From contig NC_080075.1 in assembly GCF_949987535.1 (NCBI RefSeq), forward strand, positions 1,054,001-1,118,000: a stretch of DNA of 64,000 nucleotides, written 5' to 3'. Each line of letters starts with the position of its first letter. Position 1 is the first letter of the stretch. The notes under the pieces are model-generated. The model made no database searches, was not told where the DNA came from, and saw nothing but the letters and a program-made list of their open reading frames with translations. Source of the DNA: Balaenoptera acutorostrata (taxonomy: Eukaryota > Chordata > Mammalia > Artiodactyla > Balaenopteridae). Shown here piece after piece: positions 12,901 to 27,200 of the stretch. A program made the position numbers and the translations under genes.

Positions 12901-15900
12901 TCATGAAAAATGAACCGAGGGAGGACAGGCAAGAGGACGAGATAAGGTAGAAACTGAACTCCCAAAAGAAGCTGTTTGTCAGCCTTCACCCCAGCTCTCC
13001 ACTCCCTACCGTAACTTAGCACGGATGGTCACGCTGACCACAGTAAAGTATCTTTTCCATTAAGTTCTTATATTAGATGGCAGATTCCGAAGCTCATAGC
13101 CTAACAATTTATCATGAGCTTTTGAGGGAAAAAAAAAAATTCCCTTTAGGTGTAAATACAGCAAAAGTAACAAATGTAATTTAAGATAACACTCCGATTG
13201 TCACACGTTGTTATGCACGTATGAAGAGAAGACCTTTTTAAGTTTTTTGTTTCTGGGGGGATCCTGTATTGGAAGAACACAGTGCTGAAAAACAGTTGTG
13301 GGAATCATTAGGGGTATTTTAATATGAGCTGACTAGTTAAAGGTATGTGTATACAGTCACGTGTACACGCACACACACAAACGTGGCAACATGTTGCCTG
13401 GTGAAACTGAATGAAGGGTATGGCGGTTCTCTATGTATTACTCTCTTGGCTCTTCCACAGGTTTAACGCTTTCCAGATTGAAAGCTGAAGGGCACCGATT
13501 TGGGTGCCAGAGTAACAGAAAGACTACAGGTCAGTGTGATCACCGGCTCCGTCTATTTGCACAACGAAAAGGAAGACACTGCAATACCCGCAGTTGGCAC
13601 AGTTGAAGTGGTCTGGATGGTACGGGTCGTTCTTGAATATCAGAGGCTGCTCGTCAATGATGGCGTGACACTTCTGGCAGATGTATTTCCCAAGGCCTCG
13701 GGCTTTCTCTCGGTTATGGCAGGGGCGACACAGGTGTCTAAACAGACAGAGCCAAAACTGTTTTAGAAACTTAAATTTAAAATCTAAGGTTCTTCCTAAT
13801 AATGAAAAAAAAAAAAAGATTCCCACATCTATGAAAAGAAATTAAAGAAACCATTTCTTTAAACATCCCCGCTGGGCTTAAAAGAGCAGAACCGAGCCCC
13901 GACTTTTCACACGGGAAGTTATTTATCCCTCCCAGAGGACCAGACTGATGGCTGAGAAACTCCCTGCGGTAGCCTCTCCCGCAGACACCGGGCCCCACGC
14001 CCTAACTCTGCGTCCGAGGCCCCAGGGAGCACGCGCGACCGCGGAGCGCCACTCTGCCCACCCGTGCCCGACAGGTGACAGGGTGACCTGCTCCTACCTC
14101 CCGGCGCTCTTGACAAACCCGATGTCTGCCAGGACCCCCTGGCAGAGGTCACAGCGGAAACACTCGGGGTGCCAGCTGTTGTTCATGGCTTTGATCACTC
14201 GGCCGATGATGAATTCCCCTGCGGAGAGGAGCGCACGGGCTGCAGCGCGGCGTCCCCGCCCTCAGCCGCCGGCAAAACACCTGCCCCTTTCCCCACGTGT
14301 GCGGCGCCCGCACGAAGCGCTACTAGAAAAGTGCTCCCGTGTCATCTGAGTCCTTGTTTTGGGTTCTGTAGCCGCCACACTTTCAGGCAGTCTATCACAT
14401 CTCTGAATCTGCTTTTCCAGAGGAGGTACTGGGCTCTCCCTCTCCCGAAGGTCTTTTTGGTTTTTTCTGGTCATGGACACAGAAAACAGAAATCCACCGC
14501 ACGTTTTCTTGTACCACATACTTAATTTCTTCCTTCATTCAACCTTGTCAGCATGCTACTCGGTGTCCCCAGTCTCTCCTGCCGTGTGACACGCAGGCCA
14601 CCCCTGCGCGTCTCAAGGTCCCCGCTGAGGCCGCCCAGGCTGCACTGACAGGGGAGAAAGGAATCCTACGGGGCATCGAACAGAAGTCCGGTGAGTCCTG
14701 GGGTCACCTTCACCCTACAGGCCCTGAGAAGCGTCATTAACATCACTGACGGGAAGAGGGCTGACAAAGCACCTGCACGCTTTCCTTCCTATGAGCACGT
14801 GCTATGAAGTCGTTCTGAAGGAAACTTACTTTTCACCCTGCATTCGGCAGTGAAACTTAAACTTACCACACTGGTGACAGCACGGAGCAAAGAGCATCTG
14901 AAAGTCATGTTCACAGTACTTCCTTCCTTCAAACTGAAACAGAAAGTACCGCCGGCTCGTAAATAGGAAACAATCCCGGGATGAATGGAATTTTTCTGCG
15001 GAGACTGGAGGAAAGAGGTTTCTGGACTAAAGTTCTGCCCAGAATCTGTAATCCTCCTGAGATCCGTAAAGGCGGACACACTTCGGTACCTTCCCGGCAC
15101 CTAGTGTTGGCACAGGAAAGACCCGCTGAGGCCAGAACTGATCCTCCGCCCCCAGAGAAGGGTGAGCTCCTCCACACTGGCTCCACCCGGGGGGATCAGA
15201 CAAGAGCCACAGACACCCCCCCGGAAAATGTGCACAGACGTACAAACCTCCCCCCACGTTGAAAATACGTACTTACGAACAGTAAATGTGCTAGCATATT
15301 TTTTTAAAATGTAAACATTTTTAAATGGGGCCAAAACCCGTTTTAAAAAATATTCTTTTCCTATAGGTGGAAAATGTATCCTTCATTTCTCTCCTTGAAC
15401 TGTTTTCCTTTCATTTCCCCCCAAAAGTTTTATGCTACAACAACACTTTTTCCACTAAGGTCTTTAACTGATCATCCTACCATATTTCTCTGCAATTAAA
15501 GTGTATTGTGAAACTTTAAAATTTGTTTTACTTTCCAAATCCATAAGGCCCTAAGGGTTAACATTCTTTTTCTTCTGGATTAAGTTATCATTACAATGAT
15601 TGTTGGTATACAAATGATGAAAACATAGGTATGTTACGAATGTTACATTTTATTCACTAATTATTTACATGAGAAGCAAACCCTAATGAGATGAGTAGGG
15701 CCACTCTTTACCCTCACCATTATTTCATGCTTCCATGGATAAAGATGACTGACCCCTGGGAGACTCAGGGTTCAACATTAATTCTAGATTTAGTTTCTAT
15801 TTTGGGGGTTGCTTGTACCCTTTTCACGTAAATAAGTCGTGGGAATTATATAATGTGTCCCTTTGAATCTCTGAGCTCCTTTCAAGTTATTTGTCAAAAT

Positions 15901-18900
15901 CACATATTGTTTAATTATCAAAATCCATGCTTAATGATGTTCCAGTTGTCAACTCAATCTCCTCAATTATGGAAATTAGCTGCAGATTTAGCTCATTCAA
16001 TTTATTGACCATATCCCCTACAGCTTAACTGGCATTCCGGGCAAAGCAGATTTATCTTGTGCCAGAAAAAGTCTTACTTCATTTTTAAACTCAAATGAAT
16101 GAGCTCTGATACATTTAATGAGTCTATTTTTTAAAGTTACAAACAGAAGATATTAACTCAATACACTATTACTCAATATTCCGTCACAATGCATTGTAAC
16201 GTGTAGCCCAAAGCAGAAGTTATTTATAAGTGAGATATGTTCCTTTACTGAGTGTATACTGTGTACATTCATAGAAATCTGATATTGAGCTTTTAGCAGT
16301 AATTTTTTAAAGAAACATAATATAAAAATGCAGAAATAACTGTAGTTAGAAATGATCAACTTTTTACCTGCCACCCCGTCTTGTTCAGTGGAGGAAGGAG
16401 ACTCAAACTGTCTCAATTTGCCACTTAAGTTTACTAGTGAAAGGCTCGGTAATGGTAACAAGGCGTCGTAAAGCCTTCGGAAGCAGAGTGCCACTGCGCA
16501 CGCGAGTGGCAGTTTTAATTTATCAGTTTTTAAAATCAGTATTTTCGATGGAAATAACTCGACCAAAGATCTGTCACAGACTTTTGAGACCCATTAAAAT
16601 CAAGTGTAAGGAGAAAAAGAAATGATCAGCAATGACTCTGCATTTAATGAACAGAGAAAGACACATATTGCTTAAAAAAACAAAGCAAAAGGAGGCCAGC
16701 AGTTGGCATATATGTTGCATTTGTTAGTAGAAGACTGAAAAGCTTAGGGCCGCTTGTGGCTGGAATAAGTCTTTAAAGCTGTGATTCAGGTGCGCAGGAC
16801 ACGGTGCGGCTTAAGGACGCTGCCGTGGACGCAGCCCGGCTGGACCGTGACCCGCTCGGGGCCCGGTGAGCGTCACGCCTGCTCTGCTCGGCTCCCACCG
16901 CGCCCGCCCTTCCGCAGCCTCTCTCCACGCCTCTCTCTGTCTTAAAACGATGAGTCCTTTTGAAATTAGGGGACGAGATTAGGGCAAAGTCCTAAAAGAC
17001 AGTTGTCACGACGACTCCCCACATTCCCAAACCTGCCATCTATCTGCATACAGAACACCCAATACGGTTCCTCAGCTGGGCTGCATCCTTAGCAAGAGAA
17101 TACATAAGGCCGGGAAAGGTGGGTAGCCCTGTGGGTTTAGGGACTCCCCCAAAAATCTCTTCTGATGGGGGTCCTAGAGCAATTCGTCAGAGTAAGATTT
17201 CAGATCCCTTCCTTTCGTCAAGGGCGAGGACTAAGCGCTATCGTGAATACAAAAATATCATCAGGCAAATCGATTTTAGGATGAACAGGCCCTGAGACCA
17301 GAATCTGAGGGTCCAGAAATGGGCCCTTGAAGCCATCCCTATGGCAAACCCCCTGCATGCCCGGGGTGTGCTCCCCCAAATGAAGACTTCTGCAAAGGGA
17401 GAGCTTCTTTTGCTAGAACGAGCTGCCTCTTTTCTAAGCATGTAGAAATGACCAGACATACTATGGCTCGATTTCTGAGCGTAGGAGAAAGGCCGGAGGC
17501 TGATCCAAAGTAAAACTCTAGGGTGTGAAATGAAGAAAAGTCAGAACGCATCAAGTTGGAAGAATCAAACTTCCATGAATACTGTCTTTCTAGGTACAAC
17601 CCAGAACTGGTTTATCACAGAACAAGCCTGTAGAATAAGAAAAATTAATGCTCCAAATTCGCAGTGTTTAACAAAATGCCAAAGAAGCCTGGGACCCGCC
17701 AGGATGGGGAGGGGACCCTAGCCAAGAACAGCCCTGCTTTTAATGGTTCTAAGTTTGGTTTGGAGTTCCGTGAAGATTCTCTTTGGGGGGAAAGAAGAAT
17801 CCTGCCGCTTTAAAGAAAGCTCAGAATTTGAAACTGTGCTGATGGTCTCACCTCCAGCCACATGCAGATGTGAGAAGTCTTCCCAGGTTTCCTGCCCACC
17901 AGCCTTGCCCCCAGGGTCCAGCTTCCTGAGGAATCACGATTCCTTCCATATTAGAGGAAACGAGGGAAGTAACCTCTTTGTAAAGTCTTCCCACTAAATC
18001 ACTCACCACAAATGGGTCTTTCCTGTTATGCATTTGTGATGGGGGGACGGGGGTCACGTTGGGGGAATTCACACCAAGGAGAGAGAAAGGTGAGGTGTCC
18101 TGAGCCGAGCTGGGCAGGCTGCCTGGCCTCCCCCCGCTCCATCCTGTCGGTAACTCTTCTGGAATCACGTCACTCTGGAACTGTTGGTTCCCCTTTATTT
18201 CACAAACCATTTCCTTTGGGGAAAAATTAAGATCATCCTTTTGGAGGAAATCCCTGATGTCACAAAATGAGATTTAGGAAGTGGTGTCATGGCCACACAC
18301 AGTGTCAGGGCCTGGGGGCCAAATGGGTGTTTCCCCCTGGAAATGGCATTTAATCAACCGCCTGTGACTTGGCCGTTTTACAAACACTTCTCCACGTTAT
18401 TGGAGAATGATGGGCAAAACTGACAGCCCATGAAGACAGGCGTCCCTCTCAAGATTTAACCGCAACACCAAAGTAAGGATCACGAATCACACGCAGTGTT
18501 TTATTCTTACTTGATCACTGTCTTCCGATATGGATAAAGTTAAAAGATGGATAACTTTCAGGGACTTCCCTGGTGGCGCAGTGGCTAAGAATCCTCCTGC
18601 CAATGCAGGGGACACGGGTTCAAGCCCTGGTCCGGGAAGATCCCACATGCCGCGGAGCAACTAAGCCTGTGCGCCACGACTACTGAGCCTGCACCCTAGA
18701 GCCCGCGTGCCACAAGTACTGAAGCCCACGCGCCTAGAGCCCGTGCTCCGCAACAAGAGAAGCCACCGCAATGAGAAGCCTGCGCACCGCAACGAAGAGC
18801 AGCCCCAGCTCGCTGCAACTAGAGAAAGCCCACGCGCAGCAACGAAGACCCAACGCAGCCAAAAATAAATAAATAAATTTATATTAAAAAAAAAAAGATG

Positions 18901-21243
18901 GATAACTTTCATAATCATTAGTAATTAAAAGTTATTTAAAATTAAAATGTAGAAGTAGAATCTTCAAAAAGAGAAAACTGAATTTCAGTGTGGGGAGCGG
19001 TTCTAGTTACTACATAGAAAGTGTGTCTTGGCTTCTGGTAAATGACGACGATGTTTTCGTTACAGCTATAGCTGAGTGATGAGCTGCTGAAGGATGCGTA
19101 CAAGCACATCTCACTTTATTGCACTTCGCAGATAGCGTGTTTTCTACACACTGAAGGTTTGTGGCAACCCTGCTTCCCGCGAGCCTGTCGGCACCATTTT
19201 TCCAACAGCATTATTTTTTTTTAAAATTAATTATTTATTTATTATTTATTTTTGGCTGCGTTGGGTCTTTCGTTTCTGCGTGAGGGCTTTCTCTAGTTGC
19301 GGCAAGCGGGGGCCACTCTTCATCGTGGTGCGCGGGCCTCTCACTATCACGCCCCCCCCACCCCCCGCTGCGGAGCACAGGCTCCAGACGCGCAGGCTCA
19401 GTAGTTGTGGCTCACGGGCCCAGTCGCTCCGCGGCATGTGGGATCCTCCCAGACCAGGGCTCGAACCCGTGTCCCCTGCATTGGCAGGCAGATTCTCAAC
19501 CACTGCGCCACCAGGGAAGCCCCCAACAGCATTATTTTTAATTAAGGTGCGTAGGTTGTTTTTTAGCCATTATGCTACTGTAACTTAATAGACTACATAT
19601 AGTGTAAATATAACTTTTCTATGTTTTGGGAAACCAAAACATTCGTGCGACTCGCTTTACTGCAATACTCGCTTTGTTGGGTGGTCTGCACCCAAACCCA
19701 CACTATCCGAGGTCTGCCTGTACTTACCTCCCGGTGCCAATTTACCCAAGAAGGTGTATGCTTTCTTCAGGCTCTTTCTTTCTAGAAACACTTTCTAAGT
19801 ACATTTTATGGCACAGGAATCCACTCTGACTGCACTCAGAGTCTTAGAGACGGACCACGAGGAGGTCTTGCTCTGTGCAGGGCTCTGCGTACGCGGCCTG
19901 GGGAACGAGCCATTGAGAACCGACCTGCTGCCAGCACGGGGAAGTTCACTACCTACGGGGAGAGGTGTTAGTGCAGCGGGTCTCGGCCGAGGGTGGCTGT
20001 GCTCCCCAGGGGACAGCCGGCAATGCGTGTAGGTACTTCCGGTTGTCACAACTGGGTATGTAAGGGGAGAGACTAGGGGCGTTTCTAACACCGTACGACA
20101 CACGGGACGCCCCACAGCAAAGCGCCATCCAGCACAGAGGGCCAGCAGTGCGAGGACGGGGACCCTGCTTGCAGCGTGTCCGGGGCGGCTAACCGACGGG
20201 CACTGCGCGTGCCGCCTGCTTCGCGCTCATCACCCGGTCCTGCTGCACGATGTGGCCGGCAGACGCACAGCACGGGAAAGAGAAGGCGACAGAGAGGGAA
20301 CAGCGGGCCATGGAAATAAGAAAAATGTGTGGAAAACAGAGCCTGCCTTTCTTCTCTCTTGCTCCCCTGGAATCTCTCTCCTAAGCCCTTTGTCATAATT
20401 ACTCATTTCAATAAAAAGATCTTAGATTTGAAAAGAGTATGCCAGGGAAAGAACACCATATCGGATATTAGAGGACCAAACTAGGTTCTAATCCCATTTA
20501 TGTCACTAATCTGCTGTCAGCAAGGGCATTTCAGCCTCTCTGGGCCTCAAGGAAGAAAAGGCTTTCCAGGGTGTGGAGACCAATGTCTGCTCGGGGGCAG
20601 GCTCCCTGGAGCCCCGTAAATATGCTCTGGGTCTGACCGCCCTGCTCCGGCTTAGGGGCCGGAGAGCCTCGTGAGACCTCAGCCCCCGCCCCACCCCCTC
20701 TCCTCCTGCTCCCCTCACCCTCCTCGGCACCCAGGGCAGCCCCACCCTCCGGCTGTGGGTCACTGGGTCCCCTCTTCCGCTCAGCCCCCCAAACTGTCCC
20801 CTGCCGTTCCCAGCCCGAAAGCCATCGCCCTTCACGGAAAGAGAGATTCTCGTTCCAATTGCACGGGTTTCTGTCGTAGGGAACATGTGTTTCTGGGACA
20901 CAGCAGGAGCTGGAAAAATGCGTTTGAGTGAATAACATGGTGTTCCCTGAGTTGTGTCCCGACACGCTGCGCCGCAGGCTGGCCGGGTGCTTCCCTCCCA
21001 GGGGCACTGTTTCTATGGGAAAATGCTGTCGAGCTGGCCAACAACTGACTTACTAATGACCTTTAAAAACCACCGTTCCTTCCTCAGGAATGGCCTGTAA
21101 AACAGAAAAGTTTAAAATCTGCTTGGTAGAAGGAGAAGGAGAAATCAAACAGTGGCCATCTCTGGGTATCACATAACTCTACGTATACGTATTATCACAT
21201 AGAGAGACACGTGCAAATGCATAAGGAGGTGATCACACACGCG

Positions 21244-21275
<32 letters not shown>

Positions 21276-24200
21276 GTTGTCCTCGCTCACAGCTCGGGGT
21301 CATCCCTAGACCAGCCCCCCCAAAGTAGACCTGAGAAGGGGGTTCCAGGACTGGTCAGAATGAACACACGCGAGTGCGGGCCACGTGGTGACACCACAGG
21401 ATCAGGGAGAACAAGTGTTGGGGAAGAAGAGGAGACACAGAGAAGAGCTGGATACGGAGGGGGTGCCCCCTTCCCCCCCAAACAAGAGCCCCTTTAGGAC
21501 ACAGGTGCTGGGAGTCGTGGGGCCAGAGGAAGCGGGCTGTGCTGGGGCGGGGCGGGGGGCACCCGCAGGGCGGGCGGGCGAGCCCCCCGGGACCCGCCAG
21601 CGTCACCGCCCAGGGCCACCCCCGCCCTCGCGCACCGCCTGTGGTTGCTGCCCGCCGGCACCCACCTCGTAGAAGAGGCCCTCGGGGAACTGCTGGAAGC
21701 ACTGGGCACACACGAAGCACTGCTCGTGGTACAGCTCGCCGTTGCTGTTGACGATCTTCTCGGCGGGCGCGAAGCCGCCCCGGCAGCGCTCACAGCTGGC
21801 GTTGGCCAGGGCGTTGGCCATGTTGCTGCAACACACAAGGGACACAGGTCACGGACGCGGCCCTTCCCGGGAGCTCAGTCTGAGGCCACAGCAATCGTAT
21901 CTTGTCCATAAAGCCCGTTTCCCGCTTGCGACCCAAGGTCTCAACCCCACCCAGCGTCCGGGGTGCAGACCCTCTGGTTCGCCGACATTCCTGCACCCCC
22001 TGCCAAATGCCCACGAGCACACCCACACCACCTTCCAGGAGGCAGGGACGCAGGGGGCACCGAGAGCCGCCTCAAGGGCTGAGCCGACAGCCTGACAAGC
22101 GGCCTCATTAAGTCCCCCCCACGTGGGTCCGGACACGCTGAAGGCCCGGCCAGACGCAGGCCCCCTCGCATCCACCGTGAGGGCCTGCGGAAAGCAGCTT
22201 CAGTAGCTCTACAACCCGCCAAACGCCTTAGCCCTATAATCCAATTGGGAAGACAAATGTTGAACACTAATATTACAAAATGTATCTTAAAAGCACAGAA
22301 TCTTCCACTCTGAAGATCATTTTACAGATGGTGAAGTGCAGGTTCAGGGAAGAACGAGCCCAACCTTGCAAAGCTGTCCAGTTCACGTGAGACACAGGCC
22401 CAGAATCCAGGTCCCCCGCCCACGAGTCACAACCAGATGACGGTGTCACGTCAAATGCTCGAGAGGAACCGCTACGAGACCCCGGCTGGTGAGTCCGGGC
22501 CGGGGTCCCCCTGGACCCCAGCACACGCGGGTGTTTCCAGTAAAGGCCCACATCCCACCCAACCCTGTGCAGCCTGGAGGAAAAGCATCCAATCAAGCCC
22601 GTGACCAGACCACTGCTTACTCTGAATCTCACATAAAGGAACGGCCTCCAGGTGGGAAGGTCCCCAGGCAGAGCAGGCACTGGCCCAGCCAGCTTCGTGG
22701 TTTGCAAGTTTATTTTCAGATATCCAGACCCCACTCAGAACACACGCTCTGATCTGTGGCCAGCCCCGGGGCAGCTTCTCTCCACCCAGACACCCAGTCA
22801 GCCCACCTGGGGAAGTCATCGCTGACGTCCTCCGAACCTTCCCAGGCCCCCATGCGGCAGGTGGGCGGGGGTCCCTCCCGCAGGCAGATGGGCTGCCCCG
22901 TCCCGTCACAGCCTACATCTCAGCCTACATCTCGCTGCTTCCTTAGCAAGGTTGGCACGGCGCATGCTTCACCCCCGCCTACCCCAGCGGAAGACAACCC
23001 CGCCCTCTTCCCCCAAAGCTCTCACCCAGCAGTATCCTGCCCTGGGGTATTCACACTCCACCAGAAGTGCCGTGTTCACAACCCCACCCCAAGCAAAACG
23101 CAATTCAAACACCACCAGAAAAGGAAGGAAGGGAGGCAGCCTCACTGCTTGTGGCAAACCTGACCTGAGTCTCATACCAAATTGAATTTTCTACTTTGTC
23201 ACTGTAAAATTACTGTGGATCAGGGAGAAAAACCCATCAACTCCCTTCGTCACCTGGCTTTGCCATAAGCCAGACGAACAGTGGTAGTTTTATCAAAGCT
23301 CTGGAAAGGCTTGTTGCCCCCCTTCTCCAAAGGGGGGGGCCAGCATCCACAGGTGTCCCTTGACGAGGTGTGCTCAGCCCACAGCTGCCCCCATGGGCCT
23401 CGGACCATTTTGAGGATGAAATAAGAAAAAGTATATAAAACCACTTTGGAAACCAGAAGATGCTACTCAAATATGAAGCATTATTATTACTTTAAAACTT
23501 TCTCAAAAGAGTCACCAAATTCTCAATGATTTTAGTAGAACCCCAAGAGAGCTACAAAAGAAGAAATCCTGGAACATCCTGACTCATGATTTCCTAGATC
23601 AGTGACCCTCTCGGGGTGGAAATGTCCTCCCTTTTCCCACATCTCTGTGGGAGGCCACATTTTCTTTATAAACATCATGTGAAACAACAACATATTGCAG
23701 AAGGATGAATGCAGGTGAAACAGTTTTATCAAGACAGACATTAATGAGATTTGCAAAAATGTAATACAATGCCACTCTTCCCCCCAAGTTTTCTCATTTT
23801 GGAAACATTTTTCATAAAAACTTAATTAATATTAATATGTATTAATATTATTAATGTGTGATGAGCTTATTGTTATTTTAAATGAACTAATAAATACTTA
23901 AAATTTTTCTCAGTTTTATTTTCTAATACAGTAAATGCTGATAAAACAAAAGCTATTTGGAGACCTCAATATTGTTTTAAGAATGTAAACGGGTTCCAAG
24001 ATCAAAATGTTTATCATTGACCTATTTATACTCATTACACTATAGACCGTTTACATTCAAGTTCAAATACTCCAATAGTTAGAAAACAGATAGACACATT
24101 ATACAAACAAGTTTTCCCCACACACAGGAAAAATAAAGTAGTTTTAGAGATAAAGTAATATGTATTTTTGAAGAAGTACTCATTTTAATAACAAGCAGGA

Positions 24201-27200
24201 AAAGAAAAGAAACAGAACATTAGAGGAAACTTCCAGGAAAACAACCAACCAATAGTCTCACCCACCTACTCAACTGTTTACATTATTTCCCTTCCTCTCT
24301 TGTCTCTGACCCTCTGGCACCGTGTATTTTTTTTTTAATGGGCTGTTTTTAGAGCAGTTTTAGGTTTACAGCAAAACTGAGTGGAAGATACAGAGAGTTC
24401 CCATACACCCCCGGCCCTGCAGGCACAGTGTCCCCAGTGGCCAGCATCCCCTGGATGGGAAACTGACACATTCTTTCCACAGCGACTGTCACAGTTAACA
24501 CAGATGATAGAAGCTACTTATTAAAAGTCAGGGATGGTAGAGCTGTCACTTGGTTAGTTATAATTAATAGGCTAATTTTTCAGAAAAGGATTTCCTTTTC
24601 CTTTTCCTTTCTGTCGGGAAACGTACACCTCGGGGAACAGAAAAGCCTCTGCAACTGTCCGGTCAGAATTACTTTGGCCGACCTGCTTCCACACATCAGC
24701 TGCACACAGAAAACCTGATGTCCTCGAGCTTTCCCTTGTTCAAGTGCCTCGTTTATCAAAGCGTTGGAAACAAAACCTCGAGCGTTAAAGTGCAGAAATG
24801 TAAACCCTAAAAGCGTCTTGACAGTTTACCAAGTATTTTGGTTACAGTGTAATTATAATTGCCCAATTAGTCTTAAACAGAGCTCCTCAGGAGTTGTGAA
24901 GAGAAGCAACATCTGTTGCAAAAGCGCAGGGAACGGATGGGTGGAAACAGAGAATCAGGCCCGTTAAACGCTCCTTCTGGCTAATGATTCCCTGGAGGCC
25001 CCAGGCACTCCCAGCTCCCAACAGGGAGACCTCAGGGCTGCACGGGCAGCCACTGAAGGCAGCGCTGGACGCCCCCTCCACCCCGGGAGGCCCCACTGAA
25101 GGTGGGGTGATGTCAAAGCCCGAGGCAGGGAACTCGAGCCGCAGGAGAGGGCTGGGAGGGGCACTCACAATTTGATGTAGAAGTCACAAAACTCCTTGTA
25201 GACCCTGACGTCGCTGTGCCTGCGCTGTAGCCTGGACACGGCCCTCTCATCCTGGCCGCAGGGCGCCCGGTGTTCCCCGTTACAGGCCGCCGGGGGGACC
25301 TCCTCGCCCTCCGGGATGGCAGCGGGGCGCGGGCCCGGGAGCGCCATCGCGGAGCGGAACGGGGGACCGGAGGGACCCGGACGGAGGCACGACACCCAGG
25401 CGGCGTCCCGGTCACTCCCCTCCCCGCTCCCACACGTCAGCGGCTCCAGGGTCGCGCCGGCCCCTTCACATTAAGAGCTCCGGGCAAGGCAGTTGTGCCC
25501 CGAGACGGCGGCGTGGATTCGCTGAGGGTCTGGAAGCTCCAGGAACTTTCCCCGCGCACACGGGACCGGCTGTGCGGCGGCCCGGCCGCCCTCGGGAGGA
25601 TGGAACAGCTGTGCGGGGGCTGCAGGCATGAACCCTGCTCTGTGATTCTGGCGAAGTGACAGCTCAGTCCCAGGCTCGGCAGGGGAAGAGCCGGCGTCCA
25701 GTTACAACTCCTTCCGTTTGGCCCCAGCTGAGCCTGTAACCAAGGCAGCCTGTCCTTCTGGGCCTTTATCACGGATAAAAGATAAAGGATAAAGGATGCG
25801 CTGCAGGCGCGCTGTGCTCCTTCCACGCCACTGTCGGCTCCAGCGCACCAGGGTCAGCCGTGAAGCGATGAGGACACGGCGCCCTGGGGCGGTGAAAGGG
25901 GCCTGGTCTCTGCAAACGGACCTCCCGGCAGCCCTGTGCCTCCAGCCAGGCCAAGGCGAGCTGGTGGGAATGTAACAAATACAGCAGACTAGCGAACACA
26001 ACAAAAAGGAAGCAGACTCACAGATGCAGAGAACAGAGGAGAGGTTTCCAGGGGGGAGAGGAAGGGGGGAGGGGAGGCAGGGGCGGGGGGCTAAGAGACA
26101 CAGACTGCTACGTATAAAGCAAATAAGCTACAAGGCTACACTGCACAGCACAGGGAACACAGCCTGTGTCTTCTACTAACTATAAATGGAGCATAACCTT
26201 TAAAAATGGTGACTCACTAGATGGTACACCTGTAACTTAAACAATATTGTACAACTATACTTCAAGTTTAAAGCGTCAAGAAAATAATTTAAAAATTAAA
26301 AAAAAATGTAAACCTACATGGTTATATAAGATGCTGAAATTATATTTAGTGGGTTTTAAAAAAAAAAAATTTAGTGTTTTAATCAATCAAAAAGAAAAAA
26401 AGAAAACCTAGGGAGCAGGTGAAAGGCACACTGACTGACAGAGCAGGTCACACGAGAGACAGAAGGGCCATGAAATCATCAGCAAACAGACAAAACGCGT
26501 CTGAGACGTCCGCAGCATGACGGCCAGAACTGTAAACAGCGTTCGTAGGTGCTCACTGCCGTGTCCCCAGGAGGTACAGGTGGGGAAACCGGGGCACGAA
26601 GAGGCTGGATGACCAGGAAGTAGGTGGTGGAGTCGAGATTTAAAGCCAGGTGGTCTGATGCCAGAGACGAGATGCTAACTCTCCGGGGGAGAACGGTTAC
26701 ACGTGGTCACTGGGGAGCAAAACGGGTTATCCAGGAGGGCTGGGTGGTGCATACAAAACGGGCTAGAGGCCGAAAAGGAGGCACGCTCTCCCCACTCTGG
26801 ACCCTAAGGATCTCAGGGTACAGGTGAGAACGGCCCCGGCCCAGAGCCTGCAGGGGATGGAGCAAGAGGCTCGCCATCTTCACACAGGAAAGAAACAGCC
26901 TCGGGGTTAAAACATTTTTGTTTACAGTGACCATGTGGAATAGAGAGGGAAGGAGACAGCTGGTGTGGAGAGACACACAGACACACACACACAAACTGAC
27001 ACACTGACACACACACACTCACACAGACACACATAGACACGCAGACACACACTGACACACAGACACACTGACACACATAGACACACAGACACACACACAC
27101 ACACAGACACACTGACACACACACACTCAGACACACAGACACACATAGACACGCAGACACACACTGACACACAGACACTCACAGATACACTGACACACAC

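Larger units (their letters stand above)
21826..25168 (-). other. LIMS1 intron between exon 1B and exon 2
   Basis: Contains a MIR-like fragment near 22305-22440 and an L1 remnant near 24325-24510. The stretch 23480-24300 is AT-rich. No further exon was found by frame. Confidence 0.55.

Noticed and set aside
6826..21825. LIMS2, or a LIMS processed pseudogene
   Set aside because: The C-terminus LAETLGRK and the 325-residue core fit LIMS1, not LIMS2. Introns with GT-AG borders and an intact frame exclude a retrocopy.
21603..21845. Frame [13 protein letters not shown] as a third LIMS1 N-terminus
   Set aside because: The residues before SNMAN are read through the intron across the splice acceptor tgttgcag; there is no sign of a separate first exon.
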